Source: Streptomyces albidoflavus (GTDB lineage Bacteria; Actinomycetota; Actinomycetes; Streptomycetales; Streptomycetaceae). From it: a stretch of DNA of 64,000 nucleotides. The stretch covers positions 58,506-122,505 of the forward strand of contig NZ_JOII01000018.1 in NCBI RefSeq assembly GCF_000719955.1, read 5' to 3'. Of the stretch, positions 1 to 12,300 are shown in pieces (within the stretch, counting starts at the first letter, position 1; each line of letters opens with the position of its first letter). A program made the translations under genes and the position numbers. The notes beneath the pieces were generated by a model, which saw nothing but the letters and a program-made list of their open reading frames with translations, did no database searches and had not been told where the DNA came from.

Positions 1-1214
1 AGGTGGCCGGCATCATCGAGCGGGTCGGCGCCGTCGCCGTCCTCGGGGAGTCCGCCCTGCTCGACCGGCACACCTCGCTCCCCGCCTCCGTGCGCATCCG
101 GATGCCGCTGGACAAGCCGGTCTTCGACGCGCTCGGCACGGTGGACGAGCCCGTCGAGCTGCCCGAGGTCGCCGACACCGACCCCGTCGCGATCCTGCAC
201 ACCTCCGCGACCACCGGGCAGGCCAAGGGCGTCACCGTCGACGGCGGCTCCTTCCGCGCCATCGCCCTCGGCTGGCTCGTCCTCGCCCGCCCCACCGACG
301 ACATCGTGATGGTCAACTGCTGCCCGCTGTACCACGGCAGCATGGTCGTCTCCCTGACCTACATGGCCGCGGGCGCCACCATCGTGCTGATGCCCGGTTT
401 CACCCCGCAGCGCGCTCTCGCCGCGGTGGAGGAGAACCGGGCCACGCACATGTGGATGGTCCCGCAGATGGTGCGGTTCATGCTCCAGGCCAAGGGCTCC
501 CACCGCACCGACCTCGGCTCCCTGCGGGAGATCCTGTACGGCGCCGCGCCCATGCCGCTCGACGTGTACGCGGAGGCCGTCGAACGGCTCGGCTGCGGCT
601 TCCGCCAGGTGTACGGCATGACCGAGGTCGGCGGTCCCTTCGTCACCCTGGGGCCGGACGAGCACCCCGAGCCCGGCGACGTCACCGCGCGCATCCCCTG
701 CGGACGCGTCGTCCCCGGCATGTCCGCCCGCGCCGTCGGCGAGGACGGGCAGGAGGTGGCGCGCGGCGAGATCGGCGAGATCGTCGTCCGGGGACCCGGC
801 GTCATGCAGGGGTACTGGAACGACCCGGAGGCCACCGAGGAGGTCACGGCCGACGGCTGGGTCCGCACCGGCGATCTGGGCTTCGTCGACGAGGGCGGAC
901 GCATCCACCTGGTGGACCGCAGCAAGGACGTCATCATCCGGGCCGGGCAGAACGTCTACCCCTCGGAGATCGAACGCGCCCTGACGGCCCATCCGGAGGT
1001 GCGCGACGCGGCCGTCGTCGGCGTGCCCGACGAGGACTACGGCGAGGTCCCGCTCGCCTACGTCGTCGTCGAGGAGGGGACGACCACGGCCACCCTGCTG
1101 GCGCACGTCCGCGAGAACCTGGCTCCCTACAAGCGGCCCCGGTCCTTCGAGTTCATCGAGCGGGTGCCCCGCAACCCCGCCGGGAAGATCCTGAAGAAGG
1201 CGCTGCGCGCCTGA
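1..1214 (+). CDS. Acyl-CoA synthetase / AMP-dependent ligase, 5' end cut by window
   Basis: Class I adenylate-forming enzyme that activates a carboxylic acid as acyl-AMP and transfers it, normally to CoA. The frame is open from base 3. Only about 68 residues precede the ATP-binding loop (TSATTGQAKG, where the family usually has TSGTTGxPKG), against about 150 or more in complete enzymes, so the N-terminus lies outside the window. Further motifs follow in order: YGMTEVGG, GYWNDPEAT, the hinge region DGWVRTGDLG, and the C-terminal catalytic lysine in NPAGKILKKAL. It converges on the ccr gene across a strong hairpin. It may prepare a starter or side-chain acyl group for the neighbouring NRPS/PKS, but its opposite orientation makes membership of that cluster uncertain. 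Substrate unknown. Confidence 0.88.
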   Translation, partial: VAGIIERVGAVAVLGESALLDRHTSLPASVRIRMPLDKPVFDALGTVDEPVELPEVADTDPVAILHTSATTGQAKGVTVDGGSFRAIALGWLVLARPTDDIVMVNCCPLYHGSMVVSLTYMAAGATIVLMPGFTPQRALAAVEENRATHMWMVPQMVRFMLQAKGSHRTDLGSLREILYGAAPMPLDVYAEAVERLGCGFRQVYGMTEVGGPFVTLGPDEHPEPGDVTARIPCGRVVPGMSARAVGEDGQEVARGEIGEIVVRGPGVMQGYWNDPEATEEVTADGWVRTGDLGFVDEGGRIHLVDRSKDVIIRAGQNVYPSEIERALTAHPEVRDAAVVGVPDEDYGEVPLAYVVVEEGTTTATLLAHVRENLAPYKRPRSFEFIERVPRNPAGKILKKALRA

Positions 1215-1244
1215 GCGCCCCGGCACCGCTCCACCGGAGAAGAG

Positions 1245-1282
1245 ACGAGGGCCGGTACCCCGCTGGGGGTACCGGCCCTCGT
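1245..1282. terminator. Perfect 17-bp hairpin between convergent genes
   Basis: Arms 1245-1261 and 1266-1282 are perfectly complementary over 17 bp with a 4-base loop (GCTG). It lies between the stop of the acyl-CoA synthetase and the stop of the convergent ccr gene, so it can terminate transcription from both sides. No clear U-tract follows, as is usual in Streptomyces. Confidence 0.85.
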
Positions 1283-1297
1283 ACGTGCCGGCCGGCG

Positions 1298-2524
1298 CTA
1301 CTCGGTGGCGTTCACCAGCACCGCCATGTTGCCCGAGGGGTGCTGGTTGTCGTGGATGAGTTGGTGGGCCAGCCCGATCTCCTCGAAGCCGAAGGTGCGC
1401 GACAGACAGGGGTCGATCGCGCCCTGGTCGATCAGCCGCGTGATCTCGCGCGCCTCACGGGCGCTGGCGACGTGCGAGCCCTGCAGGCGCTTCTGCCGCA
1501 TCCACAGGAACCGCAGGTCCACGTCGCCGTTGTAGCCGGTCGTGCCGCCGCAGATCACGACCATGCCCGCGTTGTCGGCCATGTAGATCGAGGTCGGGAT
1601 GGTGTCGGCACCCGAGTGCTCCAGCACGATGCGCGGCGCGCGGCGCTCCCCGAGGACCTCCCAGAAGCGGCGGCCGAAGGCGCGGGCGCCGTCCAGCCAT
1701 TGCTTCATCGCCTCCTCGTCGGTGGTGTCGGGCAGCCGGCCCCAGTGGTCGAACTCGCGCCGGTCGATCCACCCCTTCGCCCCGAGCCGCATACAGAACT
1801 CGCCGCGCTCCTCGCTGGAGACCACGGCCACGGGGATCCCGCCGACATGGCGCACGAGCTGGATGGCGATACTGCCGAGGCCGCCGGCGCCGCCCCAGAT
1901 CAGGACCGGGTCGCCGGGCCGCACGGTGTGCGGCTCCCAGCCGAAGAGCTGACGGTAGGCGGTCGCCGCGGTGGCCATGTAGCAGGAGGCCGCCGCCCAG
2001 GAGAGCCGCTGCGGCTTCGGGTGGCACATGTACTCGTCGACGACGGCGAACTGCGCGAACGAACCGTAGTTCTCCTCGTACCCCCAGACCCGCTGGGTGG
2101 AGGAGGTCACCGGGTCGGCACCCAGCCGGATGTCCTGGGCCGACTCGTCCCAGCGGCAGGCCAGCACGACCACCTCGGCACCGGGCTTCAGGCGCACGCC
2201 GTCACCGACCGCCCAGACGATGCCCGACAGGTCCGAGCCGCCGATGTGGAAGTCCTCGGTGGCACCCTGCTTCTGGCGGGCCGCGATCACGTCGAGCGGC
2301 TCGCCGAGCGCCGCCCACACGTTGTTGTAGTTGACGCCGGCGGCCATCACCTTGACGAGCACCTGTCCGGGGCCCACGGGCGGAACGTCCACCACTTCGG
2401 TGCGGAAGGCGTCGACGGGACGGCCGTAGCGTTCCTGGCGGATCAGGGAGGCGTACATCTGCTTCGGCGCGGTGCCGAGGGGAGGGGCGTCGCCGAGTTC
2501 GTAGAGGTCCTTGGTCATGGTCAC
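1298..2524 (-). CDS. ccr: Crotonyl-CoA carboxylase/reductase
   Basis: Reductive carboxylase of the MDR superfamily: it converts a 2-enoyl-CoA, NADPH and CO2 to ethylmalonyl-CoA or a longer alkylmalonyl-CoA, a PKS extender unit. The 408 residues fit the family (about 410-450). Family-specific signatures are VNYNNVWAALG near residue 65, GYEENYGSFAQF near 150, the nucleotide-binding loop GGAGGLGSIAIQLV near 210, and GSH with His351, which corresponds to the CO2-binding histidine of characterised CCRs. A GTG start at 2524 is chosen because GAAGGA lies 6-7 bases upstream; an ATG two codons later is possible. It sits 49 bp behind the terminal KS-AT-ACP-TE gene and probably shares its operon, so one of the two cis ATs in the cluster may take the extender. 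Confidence 0.93.
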   Translation of the reverse strand: MTMTKDLYELGDAPPLGTAPKQMYASLIRQERYGRPVDAFRTEVVDVPPVGPGQVLVKVMAAGVNYNNVWAALGEPLDVIAARQKQGATEDFHIGGSDLSGIVWAVGDGVRLKPGAEVVVLACRWDESAQDIRLGADPVTSSTQRVWGYEENYGSFAQFAVVDEYMCHPKPQRLSWAAASCYMATAATAYRQLFGWEPHTVRPGDPVLIWGGAGGLGSIAIQLVRHVGGIPVAVVSSEERGEFCMRLGAKGWIDRREFDHWGRLPDTTDEEAMKQWLDGARAFGRRFWEVLGERRAPRIVLEHSGADTIPTSIYMADNAGMVVICGGTTGYNGDVDLRFLWMRQKRLQGSHVASAREAREITRLIDQGAIDPCLSRTFGFEEIGLAHQLIHDNQHPSGNMAVLVNATE

Positions 2525-2573
2525 GGGGAGTCCTTCGGGAGCGGGGCGGGCGGGTCGGATCCGGGGCAGTGGG

Positions 2574-5500
2574 TCAGCCGGAGGCCGGGCGCAGGGCCTT
2601 GGCGACGACCTCGCCGATGCGGGCGATCGGGTCGGGTTCGGTCATGTCGTAGTGGCCGCAGGGCACGGCGTGGTCCTCGAAGGCACCCCGCACGTACGGG
2701 CGCCAGGCGTCGGCCTTGCCGGCCGCGAGCGAGAGGTCCCCGGCGTCGGCGGCCGGGACGAGGTCCCGCGTGGCGCTGAAGAACAACGCGTCGCCGCGGA
2801 AGACGCCGGGCGTGAACTCCGGTGCGATCCGCAGGTTGTTGCGCATCACGGCGGCGATGGAGGCCGCCTCGTCGCGGGAGACGGGCGAGGAGCCGGCGGC
2901 GTGGGCCGCACCGACGCGGTCGAGCACGTCTTCGACTCCGGGCGGGCCGTCCGCGCCGACCTCCAGCCCCGCCACCCGCGAGAGCAGTCCCGCGACCTGC
3001 CTCTCCGCGGTCTTCGGGTCGTGCGCGCTCCCGTGCGGGAGCGGGGCGTCGAGCAGCGCCAGCAACTCGACCTCCTCACCGCGCTCCTGCAGGGCGCACG
3101 CCATCGCGTGGGCGACGAAACCGCCGTACGACCAGCCCAGGAGCCGGTACGGGCCGCTCGGCTGGACCGTGCGGAGGAGGTCGAGATAGCCCTCGACCAT
3201 CTCCCGGGCGTCGCGGGCCGGCTGCCGGGCGCCGTCCAGACCGGCGGCCTGGAGGCCGAACACCGGCTGGTCCGCGCCGAGATGAGGCAGCAGTCCGGAG
3301 TACCGCCAGGAGACTCCGGCGCCCGGGTGCACACAGAACAGGGGCCGCCTGCCGCCGTCGGGACGCAGGGGCAGCAGCGGCGCCAGCGCGCCCGGCCCGG
3401 CGACGGCGTCCTCGGCGGGTTCGCCGGCGGCGAGCAGGCCCGCCACCGTCGGCGCGGCCAGCAGGGAGGCGGCCGGCACGTCCAGCACACCCTTCTGCCG
3501 CAGCCGCCCCACGAGGAGCACCGCGCGCATCGAGTCGCCGCCCAGGTCGAAGAAGTTGTCGTGGACCCCGATGCCACCGATCCCGAGGGCCTCCTCCCAC
3601 AGCTCGGCGACGGCCCGCTCGCGCGGGGTGCCGGGAGCCACGTGGGCGGTCGCCAGGTGCGGACGCGGCGCGAGCCCCGTCCCCCCGCCCGGGGCCGGCT
3701 CCTCCGGCCGGGCGCCGGACCCCTCCGGGGCGCGCGCCCCGGGTGCGTCGATCCAGTGGCGGTGGCGCTCGAAGGCGTACCCGGGCAGCGGTACCCGGCC
3801 CGTGCCGCGCGGCGGGCGCGGGACGGGCGGGAGCGCGGCGTCCACACCGGCGCTCCACAGCCGCCCCAGCGCCTCGGCCAGCACGAAGCCGTCCGCCGCC
3901 TGCGCCTTGGCGTGCCGCATGGTCGTCACGGTGACCGGGCCCTCGCCGTCGAGCCGCGCCCGCGCCAGCTTGGTGAGGCTGTCGCCGGGCCCGATCTCGA
4001 CGAGGACCGGCCGCTCCCGTTCCCACAGCGCGGCGATGCCGTCGGCGAACCGGACGGTGCGCCGGGTGTGGTCCACCCAGTGACCGACCTCCGTCGCCTG
4101 CGCGTCGGTGGCCCAGTCGCCCGTCACGTTGGTGACGTACGGGATGCGCGGCGGCCGCAGGGTCAGCGTGCGCAGGTGACCGGCGAAGCTCTCCAGGATC
4201 GGGTCGAGCACGTGCGAGTGGGCGGCGGCGGGCATCCGCAGCCGGCGGAACGGCACGTCGCGGCGGGTCAGTTCCGCCTCCAGCCGGTCGACCGCGTCGG
4301 TGTCGCCGGCGACCGTGCACGCCACGGGGCTGTTGACCGCCGCCAGCGACAGCCCCTCGCCCAGCAGCGGGAGGACGGTGTCGACGGAGGCCGCGACCCC
4401 GACGGTGGCACCGCCCGAGGAGGCGATGAGCCGGATGCGCTCGGCGACCACCGGCAGCGCCTCGTCGATCTCCATCACCCCGGCCAGACAGGCGGCGGTG
4501 TACTCGCCGAGCGAGTGCCCGATCAGGGCGTCGGGCCGGACCCCCTCCTCCATCAGGGTGCGGGCCAGCGCGTACTCGGTGACGAACAGCGCCATGAAGG
4601 CGGCCGTGCTGCCCGGCTCCACCTCCTCGAACAGGGCGGTGCGCAGGTCCGAGCCGAGGGCCGGCCGCAGGAGGGCGGAACAGTGGTCCACGGTGTCCCG
4701 GTAGACGTCGTTCTCCCGGTACAGCCCACTGCCCATGCCGACGTACTGGGTGCCGCCGCCCGGCAGCAGGAAGGCCACCTTCGGCGGCTCGTCGGGCACC
4801 GGCGGCACGGCGGGCACCGCCGCGCGCAGCGCCCCCACCGCCTCCGGCACCGACGACGCCGACACGGTGAGACGGTGCCGCAGCGCGGGCCGGTCGGTGC
4901 GCAGCGCGCCCGCCACGTCGTCCAGCCGCAGCCCCGGCCGCTCCTCCAGCCGGAGCGCGAGCGCGTCCGCCTGCCCGCGCAAGGCCCCCGAGGTCCGCGC
5001 CGACAGCGGCAGGACGAGCCGGCGGCCGTCCTCCGCGGGGCGCGGCGGGGCGGGCGCGACCGGCGGAGCCTCCTCCAGGATCACGTGCGCGTTGGTGCCG
5101 CCGACCCCGAAGGCGCTGACCGCCGCACGCCGGGGATGGCCGGGCTCCTGTGGCCACTCCTCCAGCGTGGTCGGCACGCGGAACGGGCCGGAGCCGAAGT
5201 CGATCAGCGGGTTCGGTCGGTCGAAGTGCAGGCTCGGCGGGATCCGGCGGTGCTCCAGCGCGAGGACCGCCTTGACGAGCCCGGCCATCCCCGCCGCCGC
5301 CCCGAGGTGCCCGATGTTGGTCTTGACCGAGCCGAGGGCGCAGTAGCCGCGCCGGTCGGTGCTCTGGCGGAACGCCTCGGTGAGCGCCGCCACCTCGATG
5401 GGGTCGCCGATGCGGGTGGCGGTGCCGTGCGCCTCGACGAGACCGATGGTGTCCGCGTCGATCCCGGCCAGCGCCTGTGCGGCGAGCACCACCTCCGTCT

Positions 5501-6395
5501 GGCCCTGCGTACTCGGCGCGGTGAAGCCGACCTTGCGGCGGCCGTCGTTGTTGACGGCCGTGGCGCGGACGACGGCCCGGATGCGGTCGCCGTCGGCCAG
5601 CGCGTCCTCCAGCCGCTTGAGGACCACCGCGCCCACGCCGTCGCCCGACGAGGTGCCCGCCGCGTCGTCGGCGAAGGTGCGGCAGTGCCCGTCGGGGGAG
5701 AACGGACCGTCGGGCACATGGCGGTAGCCGAGGTGGGCCGAGGGATTCAGCGAGACCGCCGCCGCCAGAGCGGTGTCGCAGCGGTACTCGACGAGATCCT
5801 GGAAAGCGGTGTGCAACGCCACCAGCCCCGTGGAACAGGCGGTCTGGAGCGACAGGCTCGGCCCGGTCAGACCCAGCTCGTAGGAGACCCGGGTGGCGAG
5901 CGTGCCCAGCGAGTTGGCGGTGGCCGCGTGGACCAGGGCCACCGAGCCGGGCTGCCCGGCGAACCGGGGGTGCACGTGCGCGGGGTAGTAGCGGCTGTCG
6001 CCGCTGCCCGCGTACACCCCGGTCGTACCGGACGGGGTGTCCTCGCCGAGACGGCCCGCGTCCTCCAGCGCGTGGTAGGCCGTCTCCAGCAGCAGCCGCT
6101 GCTGCGGGTCGACGACCGCCGCCTCGGCCGGGCTGTACCCGAAGAAGCCCGAGTCGAAGCGGTCGATGCCCTCGATCACCGACGCCATCCGGATCAGGGA
6201 CGGGTCGTCGAGGTCCTCCGGGTCACCGCCCGCCGCCAGGAACTCCTCGTCGCTGACCGGCCGTACGGACTCGTGTCCCCGGGCGAGGTTGTCCCAGAAG
6301 GCGTCGACGTCGTCGGCGCCGGGGAAGCGCGCCGCCATGCCGATCACGGCGACGGCCGGCGCCTCGTCCTCGGGCAGGGCCTGCGGGTCATCCAT
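2574..6395 (-). CDS. Type I PKS termination module, KS-AT-ACP-TE
   Basis: Final extension and release module, 1273 residues. KS about 12-430: Cys187 in TACSTG, histidines in [12 protein letters not shown] and KTNIGHL. AT about 540-840: Ser628 in GHSLGEY; the specificity region reads AAHSH instead of HAFH (malonyl) or YASH (methylmalonyl), so the extender cannot be read off. ACP: Ser955 in LGGDS. Type I TE: Ser1089 in GWSYGG, Asp1116, His1248 in PCGHYDM. There is no KR, DH or ER, so the last extension leaves a beta-keto group unless altered by another enzyme. The ATG at 6395 overlaps the stop of the upstream megasynthase by 8 bp (ATGGATGA), implying translational coupling and a direct hand-off from its C-terminal ACP. 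An in-frame extension to 6680 is rejected as non-coding arginine/proline-rich sequence inside the upstream gene. Confidence 0.93.
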   Translation of the reverse strand: MDDPQALPEDEAPAVAVIGMAARFPGADDVDAFWDNLARGHESVRPVSDEEFLAAGGDPEDLDDPSLIRMASVIEGIDRFDSGFFGYSPAEAAVVDPQQRLLLETAYHALEDAGRLGEDTPSGTTGVYAGSGDSRYYPAHVHPRFAGQPGSVALVHAATANSLGTLATRVSYELGLTGPSLSLQTACSTGLVALHTAFQDLVEYRCDTALAAAVSLNPSAHLGYRHVPDGPFSPDGHCRTFADDAAGTSSGDGVGAVVLKRLEDALADGDRIRAVVRATAVNNDGRRKVGFTAPSTQGQTEVVLAAQALAGIDADTIGLVEAHGTATRIGDPIEVAALTEAFRQSTDRRGYCALGSVKTNIGHLGAAAGMAGLVKAVLALEHRRIPPSLHFDRPNPLIDFGSGPFRVPTTLEEWPQEPGHPRRAAVSAFGVGGTNAHVILEEAPPVAPAPPRPAEDGRRLVLPLSARTSGALRGQADALALRLEERPGLRLDDVAGALRTDRPALRHRLTVSASSVPEAVGALRAAVPAVPPVPDEPPKVAFLLPGGGTQYVGMGSGLYRENDVYRDTVDHCSALLRPALGSDLRTALFEEVEPGSTAAFMALFVTEYALARTLMEEGVRPDALIGHSLGEYTAACLAGVMEIDEALPVVAERIRLIASSGGATVGVAASVDTVLPLLGEGLSLAAVNSPVACTVAGDTDAVDRLEAELTRRDVPFRRLRMPAAAHSHVLDPILESFAGHLRTLTLRPPRIPYVTNVTGDWATDAQATEVGHWVDHTRRTVRFADGIAALWERERPVLVEIGPGDSLTKLARARLDGEGPVTVTTMRHAKAQAADGFVLAEALGRLWSAGVDAALPPVPRPPRGTGRVPLPGYAFERHRHWIDAPGARAPEGSGARPEEPAPGGGTGLAPRPHLATAHVAPGTPRERAVAELWEEALGIGGIGVHDNFFDLGGDSMRAVLLVGRLRQKGVLDVPAASLLAAPTVAGLLAAGEPAEDAVAGPGALAPLLPLRPDGGRRPLFCVHPGAGVSWRYSGLLPHLGADQPVFGLQAAGLDGARQPARDAREMVEGYLDLLRTVQPSGPYRLLGWSYGGFVAHAMACALQERGEEVELLALLDAPLPHGSAHDPKTAERQVAGLLSRVAGLEVGADGPPGVEDVLDRVGAAHAAGSSPVSRDEAASIAAVMRNNLRIAPEFTPGVFRGDALFFSATRDLVPAADAGDLSLAAGKADAWRPYVRGAFEDHAVPCGHYDMTEPDPIARIGEVVAKALRPASG

Positions 6396-9300
6396 GGCGT
6401 CGGTCCTTCCTCTGCTGCGCGGACCGGCGGGCGCCGCGCGCCGACCGCTGCCGCTCTGCCTGCTGCTTGGCCCTCTCCAGCCCGGAGGGCGGGGGAGCGG
6501 GGGCGTCCGGGACCGGCCCGGACGCGGCGTCCCGTGGCGCGGCTGCCGCCCCCTGCTGGGAGAGGTGCCGGGCCAGGGCCCGCACGGTGGGACGGGAGAA
6601 GAGGTCCACGACGCCCAGCTCGCACCCGAGGGCCTTGTTGACCGCGGTCTGCGCCGCCACGAGCAGCAGCGAGTTGCCACCCAGGTCGAAGAAGTTCTCG
6701 TCCCGTCCCACCCGGTCGCGGCCCAGGACCGTGCACCACACGGCGGCCAGTTCGCTCTCCAGCCGCCGCAGCTCGTCGGCGCCGCCGGTGTCCTCGCTCC
6801 GGCCGGAGGAGCCGGCCGACCGCAGGACGAACGTGCCCTCCGGTCCGGCGGCCCGTGCGGCGGCGCCGTACAGGGCGCCCAGATCGGTGCCCTCGTCGAG
6901 GACGACCCGGGCGGCCGTGCGCCGTACCTGCCGTACCGGTGCGAGGACGTGCGAGCGCACCCAGGGGGCGGTGCGGTCGGCGCCGATGAGCAGGTGCGGG
7001 AGGTCCAGCGTGCGCGCGAGGTCGAAGGAGCGCAGGGCGGCCTGGGCGTCCAGCACCCGGTAGCCGCGCGCCTCGGTGAGCGAGGTGAGCTGGTAGCCGA
7101 GGCTCATCCCCCGCTCGCGCCACATGCTCCAGGCCAGGCTCTGCCCCGGCAGGCCCTCGCGCCGGCGCCGGAGGGCGAGGTCGTCCAGGGCCGCGTTGGC
7201 CGCCGAGTAGGCCGCGTTCATCGCGCCGCCGAAGAACCCGTTGACAGAGGAGAAGGTGACGAACGAGGTGACCGGGTGGCCGGCGGCGACCCGGTGCAGG
7301 GCCCACGCCCCGTCGACCTTGGCCGCCAGCGCCTCGCGCCACTCCTGCGGGGTGAGTTCCCGGACGGGCCGCTCGTCGAAGGCGCCGGCCAGGTGCAGCA
7401 CCGACACCAGCGGGACGCCCCAGGCGTCGGCGGCCCGCCGCACGGCCGCCCGCACCTGCGCGGCGTCGGTGACGTCGGCGGTCTCGTAACGGACCTCGCC
7501 GAGCCCTCGCAGCCTCCGGAACGCCTCGATACGGGACGAGGCGGGACCCGCGTCGGCCAGGTGCCGCTCCCAGGTGTCCTCGGGGGGCAGCCCGGTGCGG
7601 CCGATGAGCAGCAGCCGTGTGCCGGGCTCCTTCAGCAGGTGGGCGGCCACCTCGCTGCCGACTCCGCCCAGACCACCGCTGACCAGGTGGAAACCGTCGG
7701 CCGGGGCCGGGGCCGGGGCGGTCCGGGGCGCGGAATCGGGCAGCGGGGCCAGCCGCCGCACGTACCTCAGGCCCTCGCGCCGGGCGACCTCGGTGTCGGC
7801 CGGGAAGCCGGCCGCCTCCGCCAGCACCGCCGCCGCCCGGTCCCCGGCGCTCCCGCCGGAGAGGTCGAGATGGACGCCGCGCAGCCACGGCAGTTCCTCG
7901 CGCAACGACTTGAGCAGCGCCCCGGCCGCGGCGTGCGAGGCCGTGGGCCGCTCCTCGGGCGTCACGGCCTGCGCGCCGGCGGTCACGAACAGCAGGTCCA
8001 CCGGCCGCTCGCCGCCGGTCCGGCCGGCGAGTGCCTGTGCCAGCACCAGCAGCGACACGTCGCTTCCCGGGGCCGCGCCGTCCTCCGCGTCCTCCGTCGC
8101 GGCGAGGTGCACCACCGTGTCCGGCGTCCGCCCGTCCGCCTCCAGCCTCTCCAGCACCGCCGCGAGATCCCCGGCCTCGCCGGGACGTACGCGGTAGGCG
8201 GCCGCGCCGTTCCGCTCAGGGGCCGGGCCCTCCGTGACGACCGTGCACAGTCCGCCGGCGTCGCGCACCGCCCCGGCGACCTCTTCGGCCACCGCGTGGG
8301 CGTGCGGCGCGGGTCCCGCGAGGACGAGGACGCGGTGGCCCGCCGGGAGGGTGGCCGCGTGCAGGTTCTCGGCGGGCCGCCACAGCGGGTGCAGGAACCA
8401 GTCCGGCACGGTGGCGGCCGTGCCGAGCAGCAGCTGCGTCTCGCGGACGGCGCCGTCGAACTCGCCCGCCTCGAAGGACTTGCGGAGCTTGGTCCGCTGG
8501 ATCTTGCCGATCTCCGTCTTCGGGATCGCCTCGGCCTCGACGGGGATCAGGAACGCGGGGCTCACCCCGATCTCCCGGGTGACCTTGCCGGCGATCTCCC
8601 GGAGCGCACCGGCCGGGTCCTGGCCGGGGGCCAGACGGAGGAAGAGCGCCAGTTCGTCGGTGGCGGCCGACGCGTCGGACCGGACGGCGACGGCGGCCGT
8701 GAAACTCCGGACGACGCTGGGCAGTTCCTCGACGCAGGCCTCGATCTCGTGGCTGTAGTGGTTGACGCCGTTGACGATGATGACGTCCTTGGCGCGTCCG
8801 GTGATGTACAGCTCGCCGTCGCGCAGGAACGCCAGGTCGCCGGTGTCGAACCAGCCGTCCTCGGTGAACGACTCGGCGTTGGCCCGCGCGTTGTCGTGGT
8901 AGCCGTGTGTCACCGAGGTCCCGCGGACCTGGAGCCGGCCCACGTCGCCCTCCGGGAGGAGCGCGTCCTGGTCGTCGACGACGCGCATGGCGAATCCGGG
9001 GTAGGGCAGGCCGCAGCTGACGAACGCCTCGTCGTGGTCGGGCGCCTCGGAGGCCAGCACGCTGTCGGTCACCACCGAGCAGGTCTCCGACATGCCCCAG
9101 CCCGGGTGCATGACGTCCTGGGGCAGCCCGAACGGCGCGAGGACGTGCAGGAACCGTCGTGCCGCGGAGGCCACGACGACCTCACCGGCGTTCATCACCA
9201 GCCGCACGGGAGAAAGGTCCCAGTCGCGGTCCTGGAAGCGGTGGGCCTGCTCGGCGAGGAGCCCGAACGCGAAGTTCGGGGCCCAGGTGACGCTCACGCG

Positions 9301-12300
9301 GTGGCGGTCGGCCAGTTCCGGCCACCGCACCGGGTCCTCCAGGATCCAGGAGGTCGGCGCGTGGATCTGCCGGCAGCCGAGGTAGACGTCGCGCAGGTGG
9401 AACATGACGACGCCGGTCACATGGTCGAGCGGGATCCAGTTCAGGGAGACGTCGCCGGAACCCAGCCCGTTCATCGCCTCGGTGGCCGCGGCGCGGGTCA
9501 GTACGTTGCGGTGGGTGAGCCGCACCGCCTTCGGCAGACCGGTGCTGCCCGAGGTCATCAGCATCAGGACGAGGTCGTCGGGCCGGGCCTCGTACCAGTC
9601 GCGGTCCTCGGGCTCCTCGCGCAGCGCGTCGGCCGTGGTGAGCCGGAGTCCGGACCACTCGCGGCGGGCGGCCAGCTCCCGCAGTCCGGGCTCACCGGCG
9701 GCCGAGGTCACGATCCAGGGCCGGTCCAGCATCTCCCAGATGCCTTCGAGCTTGCTGACGGCGGCCGAGGTGGTGGCGTAGGAGACGGGCACCGTCAGCG
9801 GGACGGCGACGAAGCCGCCGAGGACGCAGCCCCACAGCGTGGCGACGAAGTCCTCGGTGTCGTCGCACTGGAGGATGACCCGGTCGCCCGGCCTGAGGCC
9901 CCGTCGGCGCAGGCCCGCCAGGACACGTGAGGCTTCGGGGACGAGACTCGCGTACGACCGCCGGGTCTCCGAGCCGTCCGCGCGCACGTGCACGACCTCG
10001 CCGTCCGGGCGGCCCGCTGCGCGCAGCAGCGCCTCGGCCCAGCCGGAGACCGACGGCTCGGGCAGCGCGGGACCCTCACTGAGCGCGGGGACGGACGCCG
10101 GACGCTCCACGGACGGCGCGTCGGGTTCTGCCGCGCCCCCGGCGGCCCGCGGGCGCCCCACGTGGCGGCGCTCCAGCTCCTCGGGCACCTCCTCCAGGAC
10201 CACCTCGGCCTCGCGGACGCCCGGCAGCCGGGCGAGTCGCTCCCGCCAGGCACCCGCCGCCACCTGGTCGATGACGGGAAGATCCTTCAACGCGCCCTCG
10301 TCCAGGCCGCCTTCGGCCGTACGGGGCAGGCCGCTGATCGCGACGACCCGCGTTCCCGGCGCAAGGGAGGAGACCACCTGCTCGGTCCGGTCGGCCGCCC
10401 CGGCCCGGTTCGGCACCACGTACACCGTGGCGGGCTCCCCGTCCGGACCGGGCAGGACGACCGCGTCCCCGACCCCGGGCACCTCCAGGACGGCGCGGGT
10501 CAGCGCCCCGGCCCGGGCGGTGGTGTCCGCCGTGGCGGGGGAGGGGCGGTCCGCCCGCGGCAGGGCGCCGGTCCGCACCTCGGGGTCGGCGCAGACCACG
10601 GTCAGCAGGTCGCGCAGCGCGCCCGCGAACCTCTCGGCGGTGGCCGGGTCGTAGAGGTCGGCCGCGTACTCGACGTGCAGGTCGAGCCCGTCGGCGGTGC
10701 CGTCCGCGCCGTGCCGCTCCAGGACGTCGACGAAGAGGTCGAACTTGGCGGTACCGGTCGCGGCCGGGCGCAGCGGCACCCGGTCCTCGCCGAGCGTGAG
10801 CACGGCCCGCTCGTTGTTCTGCAGGGCCAGCATCACCTGGAACAGCGGATGCCGGGCCGGGTGGCGGCGCGGGTTCACCTCCTCGACCAGCCGGTCGAAC
10901 GGCAGATCCTGGTGGTCCAGCGCCTGTACGTCGAACGCCCGCACCCGGGCCAGGAGTTCACGGAAGGTGGGGTCCCCCGAGGCATCGGCGCGCAGTACCA
11001 GGGTGTTGGTCAGCAGCCCGACGACCTCGTCGAGCGCCGGCTCGGTGCGTCCGGCCACAGGGGTGCCGACGACGATGTCGTCCCCGGCGCCCCACCGGTT
11101 CAGCAGCAGGGCCAGCGCACCGTGCAGCACCATGAAGAGGCTGGCGTTCTCGTGGTCCGCCAGGCGCAGCAGCTCCCGGTGCGTCCCGGCGTCCAGGGGC
11201 ACGGTCACGCCGCCACCGCGCCCGGACGGGGCCGCCGGGCGCGGGCGGTCCGGAGGCGGCGCACTCTCCTCGGGCAGCCCGTCCAGCGCCTGGCGCCAGA
11301 ACGAGGTCAGCCGCTCCAGCCGGCCCGGCCCCTCCGGGGCGGGCGCGAGCACCCGCCGCTGCCAGAGCGCGAAGTCGGCGTACTGGAGTGCCGGCGGCGC
11401 CCAGTCGGGCGCCGCACCGGCGCGGCGCGCGGCGTAGGCGGTGCCGAGGTCGTCGGCGAGCGGCCGCAGCGACCACCCGTCGGCCGCGCTGTGGTGCAGC
11501 ACGAGCAGCAGGGTGCGCGTGTCACCGGTACCGAACACCCCCGCCCACAGCGCGCTGTCACGCGTCAGGTCGAAGGAGCGGCGCATCGCCGCGGCCACGT
11601 GCGCGGCGCGTTCCTCGTCGGGGCAGTCCACCACGTGCAGTTCGGGCCGGAGCGTGCCGGGCGGCAGCACCCGCTGGTGGATCGCACCGTCCTCCTCCCC
11701 GAAGACGGTGCGCAGGCTCTCGTGGCGGTCGGCGACGTCTCCCAGGGCCGCCCGCAGCGCGTCCAGGTCCAGCGGATGCCGCAGGGCCACGGGCAGGGGA
11801 ATGTTGTACGTGGCCGCCGCGCCGTCCATGCGGCTGAGGAACCACATGCGCTCCTGGGCGAAGGAGGCGGGCACCAGGGACGGGCGCTCGGACGCCGTGA
11901 GCGCGGGCAGCGGCCGGCCGGCGTCCGCTCCGGCGGTGAGGCGCTCGGCCAGGGCCGCCGGGGTCGGCGTGTCGAAGAGCGCCGAGATCGGAACGTCCGT
12001 GCCGGTCCGTTCCCTCAGCCGGGCCAGCAGCCGGGTCGCGAGCAGCGAGTGGCCGCCGAGGTCGAAGAAGTTGCCGCCGGTGCCGACGGAGTCCGCGGGC
12101 AGCCGCAGCACTTCCTCGAACAGGCCGCACACCAGGCGCTCTTCGGGCGTCGCGGGCGGGGCACCGCCCGTGCCGCCGCCGAAGTCGGGGGCGGGCAGGG
12201 CCGCCGTGTCCAGCTTGCCGTTGGCGGTCAGGGGCAGTGCGTCGAGGAGCACGCAGGCGGCGGGGACCATGTAGGCGGGCAGCCGCGCCGCCAGGTGGGC

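Noticed and set aside
2511..6641. 1376-codon plus-strand open frame antisense to the PKS module
   Set aside because: It is an arginine/glycine/alanine-rich mirror frame produced by GC-rich third positions; it lacks domains and lies over confirmed KS-AT-ACP-TE coding on the other strand.
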